The notes below the pieces were generated by a model. That model saw nothing but the letters and a program-made list of their open reading frames with translations, was not told the DNA's origin and did not search any database. Below, one piece after another: positions 50,437-60,845 of a DNA stretch of 64,000 bases. The DNA lies in contig CAVTJR010000003.1 in NCBI GenBank assembly GCA_963735115.1, positions 1,426,001 to 1,490,000 of the forward strand. The letters run 5' to 3'. How positions within the stretch are numbered: the first letter of the stretch is position 1; the number at the start of each line of letters is the position of its first letter. Made by a program: the position numbers and the translations under genes. Source of the DNA: JAKACA01 sp963735115 (GTDB lineage: Bacteria; Actinomycetota; Acidimicrobiia; Acidimicrobiales; Bog-793).

Positions 50437-52047
50437 ATGAGCCTTCGCTTCCGACTCGTCCTCGGGCTCGTGGTCCTCCTCGTGGCCGGGCTCGGGGCGT
50501 TCGGAATCGCCACCTACTCTCTGTTTGCCCCCTCCCAGTACCAGCGTCTCGACGACCAGCTGAGGTCGTCGCTGCCGTACGTCGGCTCTCAGCTGTACGA
50601 GCAGGCGGGCATCCATGTCCTGCCGGCCGGCGGCGGCCCCGGCGGCGACGGGGGTGGGCACGGTGGCGGCAACGGTGGCAGCACACCGGGCGACAGTGAT
50701 GACATGGGCGGAGGTGATGGAGACGGAGGCCCGGACGGCGGGCCACCGGCCACGCAGGCGCTCCCACCCGGCACGTTCTCGGAGTTGTTGAGCTCGACGG
50801 GAAGGGTGCTGGCGAGAACCCAGTACCTCGGCTCGTCCTCCGCCCGGCCGAAGCTCCCGAGCCCTCTTCCGGCCGTCCCGTCCGGCGGCCGCTTCCTCAC
50901 GACCGGAGCTACGACCGGATCGGGCGGCTGGCAGGTGCTCGTCTCGCCCGCATCGGGCGTGCCTGGAGACGTCATCGTCATCGCCGTGCCGACCTCCGGC
51001 GTGACCGCTGCGCTCCACCGGTTGCTCCTCATCGAAGCAGCCGTGGCTGCCGGTCTCCTTGCCATTCTCAGCCTCGGGTCCTGGCTCCTCCTGCGCCGCG
51101 GCCTCCGGCCGCTCGAGGCGATGGCGACGACAGCCCGCTCGATTGCCGCCGGCGACCTCTCTCGCCGCGTCGCCCCCGAGGGAGGCCCCACCGAGGTCGC
51201 CCAGTTGGGGAGAGCGCTCGACACCATGCTGTCGGACATCGAGAAGGTCTTCGCCGAGCGGGAGGAGAACACCCAGCGCCTGCGGCGCTTCCTCGCCGAC
51301 GCCTCCCATGAGCTGCGGACGCCGTTGACCTCCATTCAGGGCTTCGCCGAGTTGTTCCGACTCGGCGTCGACAACGAGCACATCGACCAGGCGACGATCG
51401 TGCGGCGAATCGAGGACGAGGCTGCCCGCATGCGGACCCTCGTGGAAGATCTCCTCCTGTTGGCCCGGCTGGATCTGGCCCCCGAGCCACAGCACGACCA
51501 GCTCGATCTCGCCGTGCTGGCGGCGGATGCCTGCAGCGACGCCGTCGCCTTGGCGCCCGACCGACCCGTGACCCTCAACGCCCCCCGTTCGGTCGACGTC
51601 TCCGGGGACGTCAACCACCTGAGGCAGGCGATCGCCAACCTCGTCATCAACGCCATCCGCCACACGCCGAGCGGCAGTGCGATCGAGGTGTCGGCCAGTC
51701 GGCAGAACGGCACGGCCGTCGTGTCCGTGCGGGACCACGGCGGCGGCCTCGACGCCGACGGCCTCCAGCATGTCTTCGATCGATTCTGGCAGGCGGACGC
51801 CGCCAGGTCAGGGTCGGGCGCCGGACTCGGACTGGCGATCGTGTCGGCGATCGCTGTTGAGCATGGCGGCTCCGCCGAGGCGGCAAACGCCGAGGGCGGC
51901 GGCGCCATGTTCTCGCTGCGGATCCCGTCGATCGAGCCGTCGCCGCCGACACCTGCGGGCCGCCCGCCAGTCGACGGTGCCGACGCCAGCGGCGAGGAGA
52001 GCGACCCGATCGAGAGCGACCTGCCTCGCGAGAGCAACGGGGCGTGA
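50437..52047 (+). CDS. Sensor histidine kinase with Gly/Asp/His-rich extracellular insert
   Basis: 536 residues from ATG 50437 (GTG 50401 would add MRTRSRRRQHLT). TM1 is LVLGLVVLLVAGLGAFGIATY, TM2 LLLIEAAVAAGLLAILSLGSWLLL. The extracellular domain between them contains a 40-residue stretch almost entirely Gly, Asp, His, Ser and Pro (coded at about 50630-50750). HAMP, then ASHELRTPLTSIQGF (phospho-His), NLVINAIRHTP (N box), VRDHGGGLDA (G1) and GAGLGLAIVSA (G2). The Asp/His insert could bind divalent metal. Partner is the upstream regulator. Confidence 0.9.
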   Translation: MSLRFRLVLGLVVLLVAGLGAFGIATYSLFAPSQYQRLDDQLRSSLPYVGSQLYEQAGIHVLPAGGGPGGDGGGHGGGNGGSTPGDSDDMGGGDGDGGPDGGPPATQALPPGTFSELLSSTGRVLARTQYLGSSSARPKLPSPLPAVPSGGRFLTTGATTGSGGWQVLVSPASGVPGDVIVIAVPTSGVTAALHRLLLIEAAVAAGLLAILSLGSWLLLRRGLRPLEAMATTARSIAAGDLSRRVAPEGGPTEVAQLGRALDTMLSDIEKVFAEREENTQRLRRFLADASHELRTPLTSIQGFAELFRLGVDNEHIDQATIVRRIEDEAARMRTLVEDLLLLARLDLAPEPQHDQLDLAVLAADACSDAVALAPDRPVTLNAPRSVDVSGDVNHLRQAIANLVINAIRHTPSGSAIEVSASRQNGTAVVSVRDHGGGLDADGLQHVFDRFWQADAARSGSGAGLGLAIVSAIAVEHGGSAEAANAEGGGAMFSLRIPSIEPSPPTPAGRPPVDGADASGEESDPIESDLPRESNGA

Positions 52048-52118
52048 GCGGGCAGAATCGGCGGGATTCCTCCAGGGAGTCTCAGACGACCTGAAGCAAA
52101 CGGCGCCAGAGTGCATCC

Positions 52119-53351
52119 ATGAGGGCTGTGCTCGACGTCGTCGTGCCGGTGTACAACGAGGAGGCCTGCCTCGAAGGCAGCGTCCGACGCCTGCGCGCCT
52201 ACCTCGACGGCCAGTTCCCCTTCCCGGCCGTCGTCACGATCGCCGACAACGCCAGCACGGACGCCACGATGCGGGTCGCTAGTCGGCTCGCCGGCGAGCT
52301 TGCCGGCGTGAGGGTGCTTCACCTGGACGAGAAGGGCCGCGGGCGGGCGCTCAGGCGAGCCTGGTCGCAGAGCGAGGCTGCTGTTGTCTGCTACATGGAC
52401 GTCGACCTCTCGACCGGGCTCGACGCCCTCTTGCCCCTCGTCGCCCCGCTGCTCTCGGGCCACAGCGACGTCGCCATCGGGACGCGCCTGTCGAGGAGCT
52501 CGCACGTCGTCCGCGGCGCGAAGCGCGAGCTCATCTCCCGCACCTACAACCGGCTGCTCCGTATGCTCATGCGCAGCGGCTTCAGCGACGCCCAGTGCGG
52601 TTTCAAGGCCGTTCGGGGCGTTCTCGTCCCCGTCCTCCTGCCCCTCGTGGAGGACAACGGCTGGTTCTTCGACACCGAGCTCCTGCTCGTAGCGGAGCGA
52701 AACGCCCTGCGCATCCACGAGGTTCCCGTCGACTGGGTGGACGAACCGGACTCTCGAGTCGACGTCGTCGGGACGGCCGCGGACGACCTGAGGGGCATGT
52801 GGCGGGTCACGAAGCAGTTCGTCTGCGGTCGCTCGAGGATCCCGGGGCACGACCACGCAGCGCCCGGCTACGACCTAGAGGAGCTCACCGTCGACGCCGC
52901 CCGCTTCGCTCGCGTCGGCATCCCGTCAACGATTGGCTGGCTGGCGCTCTTCCTTGCCCTGAGAGCACCCCTCGGCCCGGTCGGCGCCAACGTCCTGGCG
53001 CTGTCGGTCTCGGCCGTCGCCAACCTCGTCGCCCGACGATGGCTCGAGAGCATGACCGAAACGCCCCCCTTTCGCGAGCTCGAGCTCGTCGCCGTGGGCA
53101 GCTGGACGGTGGCGGTCGCCGCCACGACGCTGGCGGTCTTGACGACCTCCGCTCTCTCCGGCGGATGGCTGGCCGAGACCCTCGCGGCCATGGCAACGGG
53201 TGCGGTCGTGAGCCTCGGGCGTTTCGTCGTGTTGCGGACGATCGTCGTGCGCCACGCGCGCCACCTCCTCCGCACCGGCGAGCTCCACGTCGGCGTGCAA
53301 CCGCGAGCTGCTGCTGCTTGCGCCGGCGAGGCGAGCCGGCTCGGGCTCTAA
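52119..53351 (+). CDS. GT2 dolichyl-phosphate-mannose-type glycosyltransferase with C-terminal membrane domain
   Basis: 410 residues. Catalytic GT-A part: LDVVVPVYNEEACLEGSV, IADNASTDATM, LDEKGRGRALRRAW and CYMDVDLST (DXD-like), then DAQCGFKAVRG and NGWFFDTELLLVAE, the DPM1-like signature. After residue 270 four hydrophobic helices resemble a GtrA-type membrane domain. It should transfer a sugar to a polyprenyl phosphate at the inner membrane. It follows the kinase by 70 bp; RR-HK-GT2 looks like one unit. Confidence 0.87.
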   Translation: MRAVLDVVVPVYNEEACLEGSVRRLRAYLDGQFPFPAVVTIADNASTDATMRVASRLAGELAGVRVLHLDEKGRGRALRRAWSQSEAAVVCYMDVDLSTGLDALLPLVAPLLSGHSDVAIGTRLSRSSHVVRGAKRELISRTYNRLLRMLMRSGFSDAQCGFKAVRGVLVPVLLPLVEDNGWFFDTELLLVAERNALRIHEVPVDWVDEPDSRVDVVGTAADDLRGMWRVTKQFVCGRSRIPGHDHAAPGYDLEELTVDAARFARVGIPSTIGWLALFLALRAPLGPVGANVLALSVSAVANLVARRWLESMTETPPFRELELVAVGSWTVAVAATTLAVLTTSALSGGWLAETLAAMATGAVVSLGRFVVLRTIVVRHARHLLRTGELHVGVQPRAAAACAGEASRLGL

Positions 53352-54887
53352 CTGAAGCGATCGCGGAGGTCGAACTTGAGGACCTTGCCCGCCGGGTTCC
53401 TCGGCAGGACATCGACGAGCTCGAGCCGGCTGGGCAGCTTGTAGCGGGCAAGGCTCTCGCCGGCGAACTCACGCAGCTGCTCGAGGCTGAGGGCGGCATC
53501 CGGCTTGAGGACGGCCACGGCGGTGACGGCCTCGCCCCAGCGCTCGTCCGGCAGGCCGATGACAGCCACCTCGGCGACAGCCGGGTGCGTGTAGAGCACG
53601 CTCTCGACCTCGGCCGGGTAGACGTTCTCGCCGCCGGTGATGACCATGTCCTTGATGCGATCGGCCACGAAGAGAAACCCCTCGGCGTCGAGGTAGCCGA
53701 CGTCGCCGGTGTGGAACCAGCCTTCCGGGTCGATGGCGGCCGCCGTCGCCTCAGGACGGTTCCAGTAGCCCTTCATGACGTTCGGCCCCCGCACGCAGAA
53801 TCTCCCCTCGGGCATCGGGGTCCGTGATCGTGCCGCCGCTGGCGTCCTCGAGCCTGATGTCGATGAACATCGGGGCGCGCCCTGCAGAGCCGAGCTTGGC
53901 AAGGGCGTGCTCGGGTGTGAGAAACGAGACGCACGGTGAGGTCTCGGTGAGCCCGTAGCCCTGGTTGATCTGAATTCCGCGGCCGATGTACAGCTTGATG
54001 AGGCTCTCGGGCACGGGGGCGCCTCCGCAGACGAGGCTCCGCACGGTCGTGAGATCGGCGTCGTCGAAATCCGGGTGCTGGCTCACGAACAGCAACATGG
54101 CGGGAACGGCGAAGGCGATGGTGACGCCGTAGCGGGCGATGTCCTCGATGAACCTGCCAGCATCAAAGCTGCGGTGGAGGACGTTCTCGGCCCCCTTCAT
54201 GAAGGCCTGCAGCGTCGTGACGTTGAGACCGCCGATGTGGAACAGCGGTGCGACCACGAGCGAGACGTCGCTCTCGAGCATGTCAGTGAGCAAGAGGGCG
54301 ACGACGTTGTTCCACCACAGATTGGCGTGGGTGAGCATCGCCCCCTTGGGGCGGCCGGTCGTGCCCGAGGTGTACATGACAAGGGCGACCTCGTCGCCGT
54401 CGACCGCCTCGATCCCGCCCTCGTTGTCGCCGGCGGCGGCGATCTGCCTCGCCTCCTCGAGGGTCGTCCAGCCCTCCTGCGGGCCTTCCGAGGAGAGGTA
54501 GCGCCTGCAGGGCAGCTCGTCGCGAACGGCATCGACGAGTTTGCGGTGCGAGTCGTCGGCAACCACGGTGTGCACGGCGGCGTCGTTCACGATGAACTTC
54601 AGCTCAGGCGAGGTCAGGCGGAAATTCAGCGGCACGAAGATGGCGCCGAGACGAGCGGCACCAAACATCGTCTCGAAGAAGGCCGGGTGGTTGAGCCCGA
54701 GGTAGGCGACGCGGTCCCCGTGGCGCACTCCCCCGTCGCGCAGGGCTGCCGCCGTGCGGTCGATCCGCTCCTGCATCGTGGCATACGTCCAGGTCTCACC
54801 TTCGAAGGTCAGGCAGCGCCGGTCGGGCGTGAGCCTTGCGCGCTGCGCGAACCACCCACCGAGGGAGACGTCGACTGCCGTTGCCAT
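53348..54887 (-). pseudogene. Fatty-acyl-CoA/AMP ligase, one-base frameshift at about 53800
   Basis: From ATG 54887 (AAGGA at 7 nt): MATAVDVSLGGWFAQRARLTPDRR, VALVMYTSGTTGRPKGAMLTH split at its P-loop, INQGYGLTETSPCVSFL, then TDPDARGEI. The C-terminal part is in another frame: CVRGPNVMKGYWNRPEATAA, GWFHTGDVGYLDAEGFLFV, DRIKDMVITGGENVYPAEVE and NPAGKVLKFDLR. Removing one T from GAGATTCTGCGTG gives GEICVRGPN, the family sequence. The repaired enzyme (about 512 residues) activates a carboxylic acid to acyl-AMP and acyl-CoA. Sequence error is likely since both halves are well conserved. Confidence 0.85.
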
Positions 54888-55100
54888 TGCCACATCCTTT
54901 CTCGTGAGCCCGGCCGAGCAGACCCTGCCCAGAGCAGCAGCGTGCGGCGCGCCTGTCTTAGCCCATTTTTGCCTGGCTCGTGACCGGCCGTCAGGCTGGG
55001 CCTTCGACCGCATCCGTCAGGCCTGCCAGCACGAGCCGACCAGGGGCATTCGCATCGACTCCCGGTACTCTCGCCGCAGGATTCCGACTCGGGAGTAAGA

Positions 55101-55940
55101 ATGGCAGACAGGGCAGAACGGGCGATGTCGTTCGGGACCATCGCCGAGGAATACAACCGGTATCGCCCCGGCCCTACCTCCGAGGTCGTCGAATGGCTCC
55201 TGCCCCCCGGGGCGCGGACCGTCGTCGATCTCGGGGCCGGCACGGGGGCGCTCACCCGCCTCCTCGTGGGTCTCGTCCCGCAGGTGTTCAGCATCGAGCC
55301 GGACGACCGCATGCGAGCCGTGTTGGCGATGCACAACCCGGGCGCGACGGCCCTCCCGGGGCGAGGCGACGCCATCCCGCTCGCGGACGGGAGCGCCGAC
55401 GCAGTTCTCGTCGCATCCGCCTGGCACTGGATGGACATCGAGCCGACGCTGGCCGAGATCGCACGGGTCCTGCGCCCGCGGGGGCGCCTCGGTGTCGTCT
55501 GGGCCGGCCCCGACCGGCGCGTGCCCTGGTTGGGCACTCTCCTCGGTCGAGCAAGGTCGGCCGTGCCTGAGCACCTCGCTCACGGCTGGCCGGCGAGTGC
55601 CGACCCTGCCGCCAGCTCCGATGACGGGGCGTCCGAGCGGGCGGCCGGTGACTGCGACGACGGGCTCAAACTCGCGCGGCACCGTTTTCTCATCCCGGAG
55701 CCCAGCCCGTTCACGCCGCCCGAGTTCACCGAGATCCGCTGGTCACAGAGCATGACGATCGACGACCTCGTCGGCCTCGCCGGCACCTACAGCAGTGTCA
55801 TCACCCTGCCGGCGGAGCAACGAGTGGAGGCCCTGCAACTCGCCCGGAGCTTGTTCGAGAGCCTGAGCGAGCTGGCGAGCACGGGGCAGCTCGACGTGCC
55901 GTTCCGGGCGGCCTGCTGGCGCACGAACCGGACGACCTGA
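55101..55940 (+). CDS. SAM-dependent methyltransferase (methyltransf_11)
   Basis: 279 residues, GGGAG upstream. MSFGTIAEEYNRYRPGPTSEV, VVDLGAGTGALTRLLVGL (motif I), SIEPDDRMRAVL, DGSADAVLVASAWHWMDIEPTLAEIARVLRPRG. The YNRYRPGP and AWHWMD words mark the common actinobacterial class I methyltransferase group of unknown substrate. It converges on the GDH gene with a 9-bp gap. Confidence 0.85.
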   Translation: MADRAERAMSFGTIAEEYNRYRPGPTSEVVEWLLPPGARTVVDLGAGTGALTRLLVGLVPQVFSIEPDDRMRAVLAMHNPGATALPGRGDAIPLADGSADAVLVASAWHWMDIEPTLAEIARVLRPRGRLGVVWAGPDRRVPWLGTLLGRARSAVPEHLAHGWPASADPAASSDDGASERAAGDCDDGLKLARHRFLIPEPSPFTPPEFTEIRWSQSMTIDDLVGLAGTYSSVITLPAEQRVEALQLARSLFESLSELASTGQLDVPFRAACWRTNRTT

Positions 55941-55949
55941 GTCGCGGCC

Positions 55950-58900
55950 CTACTGCCCGATCGGCCGGCTCGCCTGCACGAGGTTGCGGATCTCGCGCAT
56001 CGCCACCGACAGCACTGGCAGGTCAGCCTGCCCGCTCGTGACGATGCCGTCGAGGGCGAACAGCGTGCGGTCAGCCACCTCGCCCATGCTGGACAGCCAA
56101 CGGTCGACCTGCTCGGCTCCCGTCATCCCCGGCGTCCCGAGACGAAGCACCTCGGCCGTGATCGACGCTCGGGCGGTGTAGAGATCCTCCCGGACGGCGG
56201 CGCGGGCGAGCGCCTGCCAGCGGTCGTCACGGGGCAGTCCCACGATGCGGGCGAGGAGCACGTCGAGCGAGAGGGGCTCGCCGAGGGCGAAGTAGACGGC
56301 GGCGGTGTCTTCCAGGTCACGTCCCGCCGTCCGGGCGACGTCGGACAGATCGAGCCCGGCGAAGAGCGCCGGCAGCCCGGCGACCCGCCGCCCGATGGGC
56401 TCGGGCACGCCGGCCGCCAGGTAGCGCCTGATAGCCGCAGCCTGCGAGGCGGCGTCCGCAGGGCCGACGAGGCCGGGCAGGTGGTCGGCCAGGACGGCGA
56501 GCCCATCGGCGAAGTCGGCCACCGTCAGGCCGACGTCGATCGGATGCCTGCGGTGCACGAGCAGCCAGCGGCTCGCCCGCTCCACGAGCTTGCGCGCCTC
56601 GAGGAACAACTCGACCTGCAGGGCGGCCGGCACGCTGTCGTCGAGGCGCTCGATCGAGGACCACAGCCCCTGCATGGCGAACATCTCCCAGGCAGCGGTG
56701 TGCGCCCGAGTGATCTCCGGAGCGCGGCAGCCGGTCTCCTCGGCCAGGCGGAAGACGAAGGTCGTGCCGCTCCGGTTCACCATGTTGTTCGTGAGTCGCG
56801 TGGCGATGATCTCCCGTCGGAGCGGATGCTGGCCTAGCTGCTCCAGGTGCCGCTCGCGCAGCGCCCGGGGGAAGTAGTGCTCGAGCTCGGCGGAACAGAA
56901 CTCGTCTTCCGGCAGGTCGGAGGCCACGAGCTCGGCGAAGATGGCGCTCTTGGCGTAGGCCAGCACGACGGCCAGCTCCGGCATCGTGAGACCGTGACCG
57001 ACCTTTGCCCGAGCCCGCAGCTGCTCATCGCTCGGCAGGTGCTCGAGGTCGCGGTTGAGGCCGCTGCGCTCGAGTGCCGTCAGCGCCCGAGCGTGCACGT
57101 CGACCATGCTGGAGGCCTGCGTTGCGGCGTTGTAGAGCGCCCTCGTCTGCCCGTCGTTGTCCCAGAGCACGTGGGTGGCGACGTCATCGGTCATCTCGGC
57201 CAACAGCTCGTCGCGCTGGCGCATCGTCATGGCGCCGTCGGCCACGACCCGTCCGAGGAGGATCTTGATGTTGACCTCATGGTCGGAGGTGTCGACACCG
57301 GCGGAGTTGTCGATGGCATCGGTGTTGATCCGCCCGCCGGCCATGGCGAACTCGATCCGCCCGGGCTGGGTGAAGCCGAGGTTGCCGCCTTCGCCCACGA
57401 CCCGGCAGCGCAGCTCGCTGGCATCGACGCGCACGTTGTCATTGGCCTTGTCGCCCGCGTCGGCGTTCGTCTCGGCCGAGGACTTCACATAGGTCCCGAT
57501 GCCGCCGTTCCAAAGGAGATCGACCGGTGCCCGCAGGATCGCCTTCACGAGCTGGTCCGGCTGGAGGGACTCCTCTTCGACCTCGAGGACCGCCTGCATC
57601 TCAGGGCTGAGGGGCACGCTCTTGGCCGTGCGGGGGAAGACACCGCCGCCCGCAGAGATGAGCGAAGGCTCGTAGTCGGCCCAGGACGACCGCGGCAAGG
57701 CGAACAGCCGAGAGCGCTCGTGGAAAGACGGCTCCGGGTCAGGGTCAGGGTCCAAGAAGACGTGCCGGTGATCGAAGGCCGCCACCAGCTTCAGGTGGCT
57801 CGACAGCAGCATGCCGTTGCCGAAGACGTCGCCCGACATGTCCCCGATCCCGACGGCGCGCAGCACCTCGTTGTCGGCATCCATGCCGAGGTCGCGGAAG
57901 TGGCGCTGGACTGACACCCAAGCACCGCGGGCGGTGATGCCCATCGCCTTGTGGTCGTAGCCGGACGAGCCGCCGGAGGCGAAGGCGTCACCCAGCCAGA
58001 AGCCGTACTCCTGCGAGATGGCGTTGGCGATGTCCGAGAACGTCGCCGTGCCCTTGTCGGCTGCCACGACGAGGTAGGGGTCGTCCGTGTCGTGGCGCAC
58101 GACCCGCTCGGGCGGCACGACGTCGCCGCCGAGAAGGTTGTCGGCGAGGTCGAGCAGCCCCCGCACGAAGATCTGGTAGCAGGCGACCGCCTCGGCCTGC
58201 AGGGCGTCGAGGTCGCCGACCGGTGGCGCCTTGAGAACGAAACCCCCCTTGGCTCCTCCGGGCACGATGACAGCGTTCTTGACCGCCTGCGCCTTCATCA
58301 GGCCGAGGACCTCCGTGCGGTAGTCCTCCAGGCGGTCCGACCAGCGCAATCCGCCGCGGGCGACCTTGCCGGTACGCAGGTGGACACCCTCGACCCGGGG
58401 GGAGTAGACGAATGTCTCGAACATCGGCCGCGGCAGGGGGGCATCGGGGACGAGGTTCGGGTCGAGCTTGATCGACAGCCACGCCTTCGCCGTGCCGTCG
58501 GCCGTCCGTTGGTAGTAGTTCGTCCGCAGGGATGCCTGCAGAACGCCGAGCATCCGCCGGAGCACGCGGTCCTCGTTCAGGTTGACGACGCCGTCGAGGC
58601 CCCGCTCGAACTCGGCGGCGATCTGCTTGGCCGCCAGCTGGCGCTCCTCGGCGCCACGGGCGAAGTCGGGATCGAAGCGTGTGCGGAACAGCACCACGAG
58701 GAGCGCTGCCAGCGAGGGGTTGTTCGCCAGGGTGGCGGCGATGTACTCCGAGCTGAAGGTCGTCCCCGCCTGCCTCAGGTACTTGGCGTATGCCCGCACG
58801 ACGGTCACCTCTCGGATGGCAAGACCCGCCCGTAGCACGAGCCGGTTGAAGCCGTCGTTGTCCACCTCGCCACGCCAGATCTGCAGGAACGCCTCGTGGA

Positions 58901-60845
58901 ACCGGTCGCGCACCTCGTCGGACTCGAGGTCGGTCGGCTCGGACGACCGCAAGCCGAAGTCGTAGATCCACGCCTCCACGCTGCCGAGCGGCCTGACCTC
59001 GTAGGGCCGCTCGTCGACGACTCGCAGGCCCATGTTCTCGAGCAGGGGGAGCACTGCAGACAACGTCGGTCGCTGACCCTGTTGGTAGAGCTTGAGGCGC
59101 AGCCCGGTCCCGATCGTCTCGAGCGGTCGGTACACGTTGACGGTGAAGCCGCCCGCCTCGTCGAGGCCCTCGATGCGCCTCAGGTCCGATGCGGCCGCCT
59201 GGGCGGAGAAATCCTCCGTGTACGAATTCGGGAACGCCTCGGCGTAGCGGCGGTGGAGCTCGAGGCCCCGCTCCTCCCCGAAACCCTCCACGAGCGCCCC
59301 ACGCAAGTCGTCCGACCAGGAGCGCATGGCGTCGGCGAGGAGGGTTTCCAGCTCGGAGACGTCGACGTCGGCGTCCGGCTCGGCTTCGGTGTAGATGACG
59401 ATGTGCAGGCGGGCGAGGACGCCGTCACCCACGCGGGCCGTGTAATCGAGGTGCAAGCCGCCGAAGGCTCGCAGGAGGAGGTCGCGGATACGCTCCTCGA
59501 GGACGCTCGTGAGGCGGTCGCGAGGGAGGTAGACGAGGCACGAGACGAAGCGCCCGAAGTCGTCCCGCCGAACGAGCAGGCGCAGGCGCTGGCGGTCCTG
59601 CAGGGAGAGGATCGCCATGGCCTGCTCGAAGAGCTCGTCAGGGCCGATCTGGAACAGCTCGTCGCGGGGGTAGGTGTCGAGCACCTCGGCTAGCGCCTTG
59701 CCCCCGTGGCTGTCGGGCGGGTAGCCGGCCCGCTCCACGACCTGTTTCACCTTGCGGCGCAGGATCGGGATCTGGTCGGGCCACTGCTTGTAGACGTTCG
59801 TCGTGAAGAGCCCGAGGAAGCGTCGCTCTGACACGACGTTCCCCTTGGCGTCGCAACCCTTCACCCCGATGTAGTCGAGGTAGCTCCTGCGGTGCACGGT
59901 GCTGCGGGAGCTCGCCTTTGTCATGTTCAGGAGGTTCGGTTCGAGCGCCCGCCGGCGGACCTCCGTCGGGAGCTTGGCGAAGGTGTGACCTATCGGTCGA
60001 CTGCCGTCCTGGCGCAGGATGCCGAGGCCCGATCCCTCCACGTCCCGCAGCACGACCTCGCCGGACTCGTCCCCGAGCTCGTACTCCCGGTAGCCGAGGA
60101 AGACAAAGTGCCCATCACTCAGCCAGCGGAGGAGGGCGGCCACCTCGCGGCGGTCGGCCAGTGAGGCAACGCCGACGGCTGCGCTCTCGGAGTCGGACTC
60201 GAGCTCGTCGGAGATCTTGTTGGCGTGGGCGCGCATCGCCTGCCAGTCCTGCACCGCCGCCGTCACGTCGCCGACGACACCCATGAGCCCGCCCCGCAGC
60301 TCCTCGAGGACGCCCGGGTCGGTCTCGCGATCGATCTCGATGTGCATGAACGACTCGCGGGTCAGCCCGGAGGGATCGTCGGCTTCCTCTTCACCGTCGC
60401 GCTCCGGCGACGAGGGCAGGACCTCGACGAGGGCGCCGTTGGCGTCGCGGCGCACGGTGATCACAGGGTGGACGACGAGGTGAAGACCGCAGCCGCGCCG
60501 GGTCAGCTCCATGGTCATCGAGTCGACCAGGAACGGCATGTCCTCGACGACGAGCTCGACGACTGAGTGCGGCGAGACGTAGCCGAAGCGGTCGAGATCG
60601 GGGGCGTACGCCCGCAGGCGGATCTCGCCGGGTTGGCGAACATGACCGAAACCGAGGTGCGCCATGGCGGCGCCGTACAGATCGGGCACGTGGCGATCGG
60701 CCAGGTCGGCCGGATCGATCCTCGCGTAGTAGTCCCCGGCGAAGGCGCTGAAGACCGCAAGCTGTTCGCTGCTGAGGCGTTTCGATGCGTGCGCGACCAC
60801 TCGTGCGATGATCTCGGCTCTGACCTCGGACCCCGTTGTCCCCAT
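55950..60845 (-). CDS. gdh: NAD-specific glutamate dehydrogenase, large type
   Basis: 1631 residues, the size of the GDH-180/L-GDH class. AAGGG stands 7 nt before ATG 60845. The long N-terminal part holds ACT-like regulatory segments (HSVVELVVEDMPFLVDSMTMEL split, VFLGYREYEL). The catalytic core at about 830-1000 has ARGGLRWSDRLEDYRTEVLGL, VPGGAKGGFVL (catalytic Lys) and VAADKGTATFSDIAN, then GMLLSSHLKLVAAFDHRH and the NAD domain VVGEGGNLGFTQPGRIEFA. It deaminates glutamate to 2-oxoglutarate, feeding catabolism, and is usually allosterically controlled. Single intact frame of 4.9 kb. Confidence 0.95.
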   Translation of the reverse strand: MGTTGSEVRAEIIARVVAHASKRLSSEQLAVFSAFAGDYYARIDPADLADRHVPDLYGAAMAHLGFGHVRQPGEIRLRAYAPDLDRFGYVSPHSVVELVVEDMPFLVDSMTMELTRRGCGLHLVVHPVITVRRDANGALVEVLPSSPERDGEEEADDPSGLTRESFMHIEIDRETDPGVLEELRGGLMGVVGDVTAAVQDWQAMRAHANKISDELESDSESAAVGVASLADRREVAALLRWLSDGHFVFLGYREYELGDESGEVVLRDVEGSGLGILRQDGSRPIGHTFAKLPTEVRRRALEPNLLNMTKASSRSTVHRRSYLDYIGVKGCDAKGNVVSERRFLGLFTTNVYKQWPDQIPILRRKVKQVVERAGYPPDSHGGKALAEVLDTYPRDELFQIGPDELFEQAMAILSLQDRQRLRLLVRRDDFGRFVSCLVYLPRDRLTSVLEERIRDLLLRAFGGLHLDYTARVGDGVLARLHIVIYTEAEPDADVDVSELETLLADAMRSWSDDLRGALVEGFGEERGLELHRRYAEAFPNSYTEDFSAQAAASDLRRIEGLDEAGGFTVNVYRPLETIGTGLRLKLYQQGQRPTLSAVLPLLENMGLRVVDERPYEVRPLGSVEAWIYDFGLRSSEPTDLESDEVRDRFHEAFLQIWRGEVDNDGFNRLVLRAGLAIREVTVVRAYAKYLRQAGTTFSSEYIAATLANNPSLAALLVVLFRTRFDPDFARGAEERQLAAKQIAAEFERGLDGVVNLNEDRVLRRMLGVLQASLRTNYYQRTADGTAKAWLSIKLDPNLVPDAPLPRPMFETFVYSPRVEGVHLRTGKVARGGLRWSDRLEDYRTEVLGLMKAQAVKNAVIVPGGAKGGFVLKAPPVGDLDALQAEAVACYQIFVRGLLDLADNLLGGDVVPPERVVRHDTDDPYLVVAADKGTATFSDIANAISQEYGFWLGDAFASGGSSGYDHKAMGITARGAWVSVQRHFRDLGMDADNEVLRAVGIGDMSGDVFGNGMLLSSHLKLVAAFDHRHVFLDPDPDPEPSFHERSRLFALPRSSWADYEPSLISAGGGVFPRTAKSVPLSPEMQAVLEVEEESLQPDQLVKAILRAPVDLLWNGGIGTYVKSSAETNADAGDKANDNVRVDASELRCRVVGEGGNLGFTQPGRIEFAMAGGRINTDAIDNSAGVDTSDHEVNIKILLGRVVADGAMTMRQRDELLAEMTDDVATHVLWDNDGQTRALYNAATQASSMVDVHARALTALERSGLNRDLEHLPSDEQLRARAKVGHGLTMPELAVVLAYAKSAIFAELVASDLPEDEFCSAELEHYFPRALRERHLEQLGQHPLRREIIATRLTNNMVNRSGTTFVFRLAEETGCRAPEITRAHTAAWEMFAMQGLWSSIERLDDSVPAALQVELFLEARKLVERASRWLLVHRRHPIDVGLTVADFADGLAVLADHLPGLVGPADAASQAAAIRRYLAAGVPEPIGRRVAGLPALFAGLDLSDVARTAGRDLEDTAAVYFALGEPLSLDVLLARIVGLPRDDRWQALARAAVREDLYTARASITAEVLRLGTPGMTGAEQVDRWLSSMGEVADRTLFALDGIVTSGQADLPVLSVAMREIRNLVQASRPIGQ

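Noticed and set aside
56847..58835. Plus-strand open frames of 355 and 294 codons
   Set aside because: Antisense to the glutamate dehydrogenase catalytic region; no recognisable protein features.
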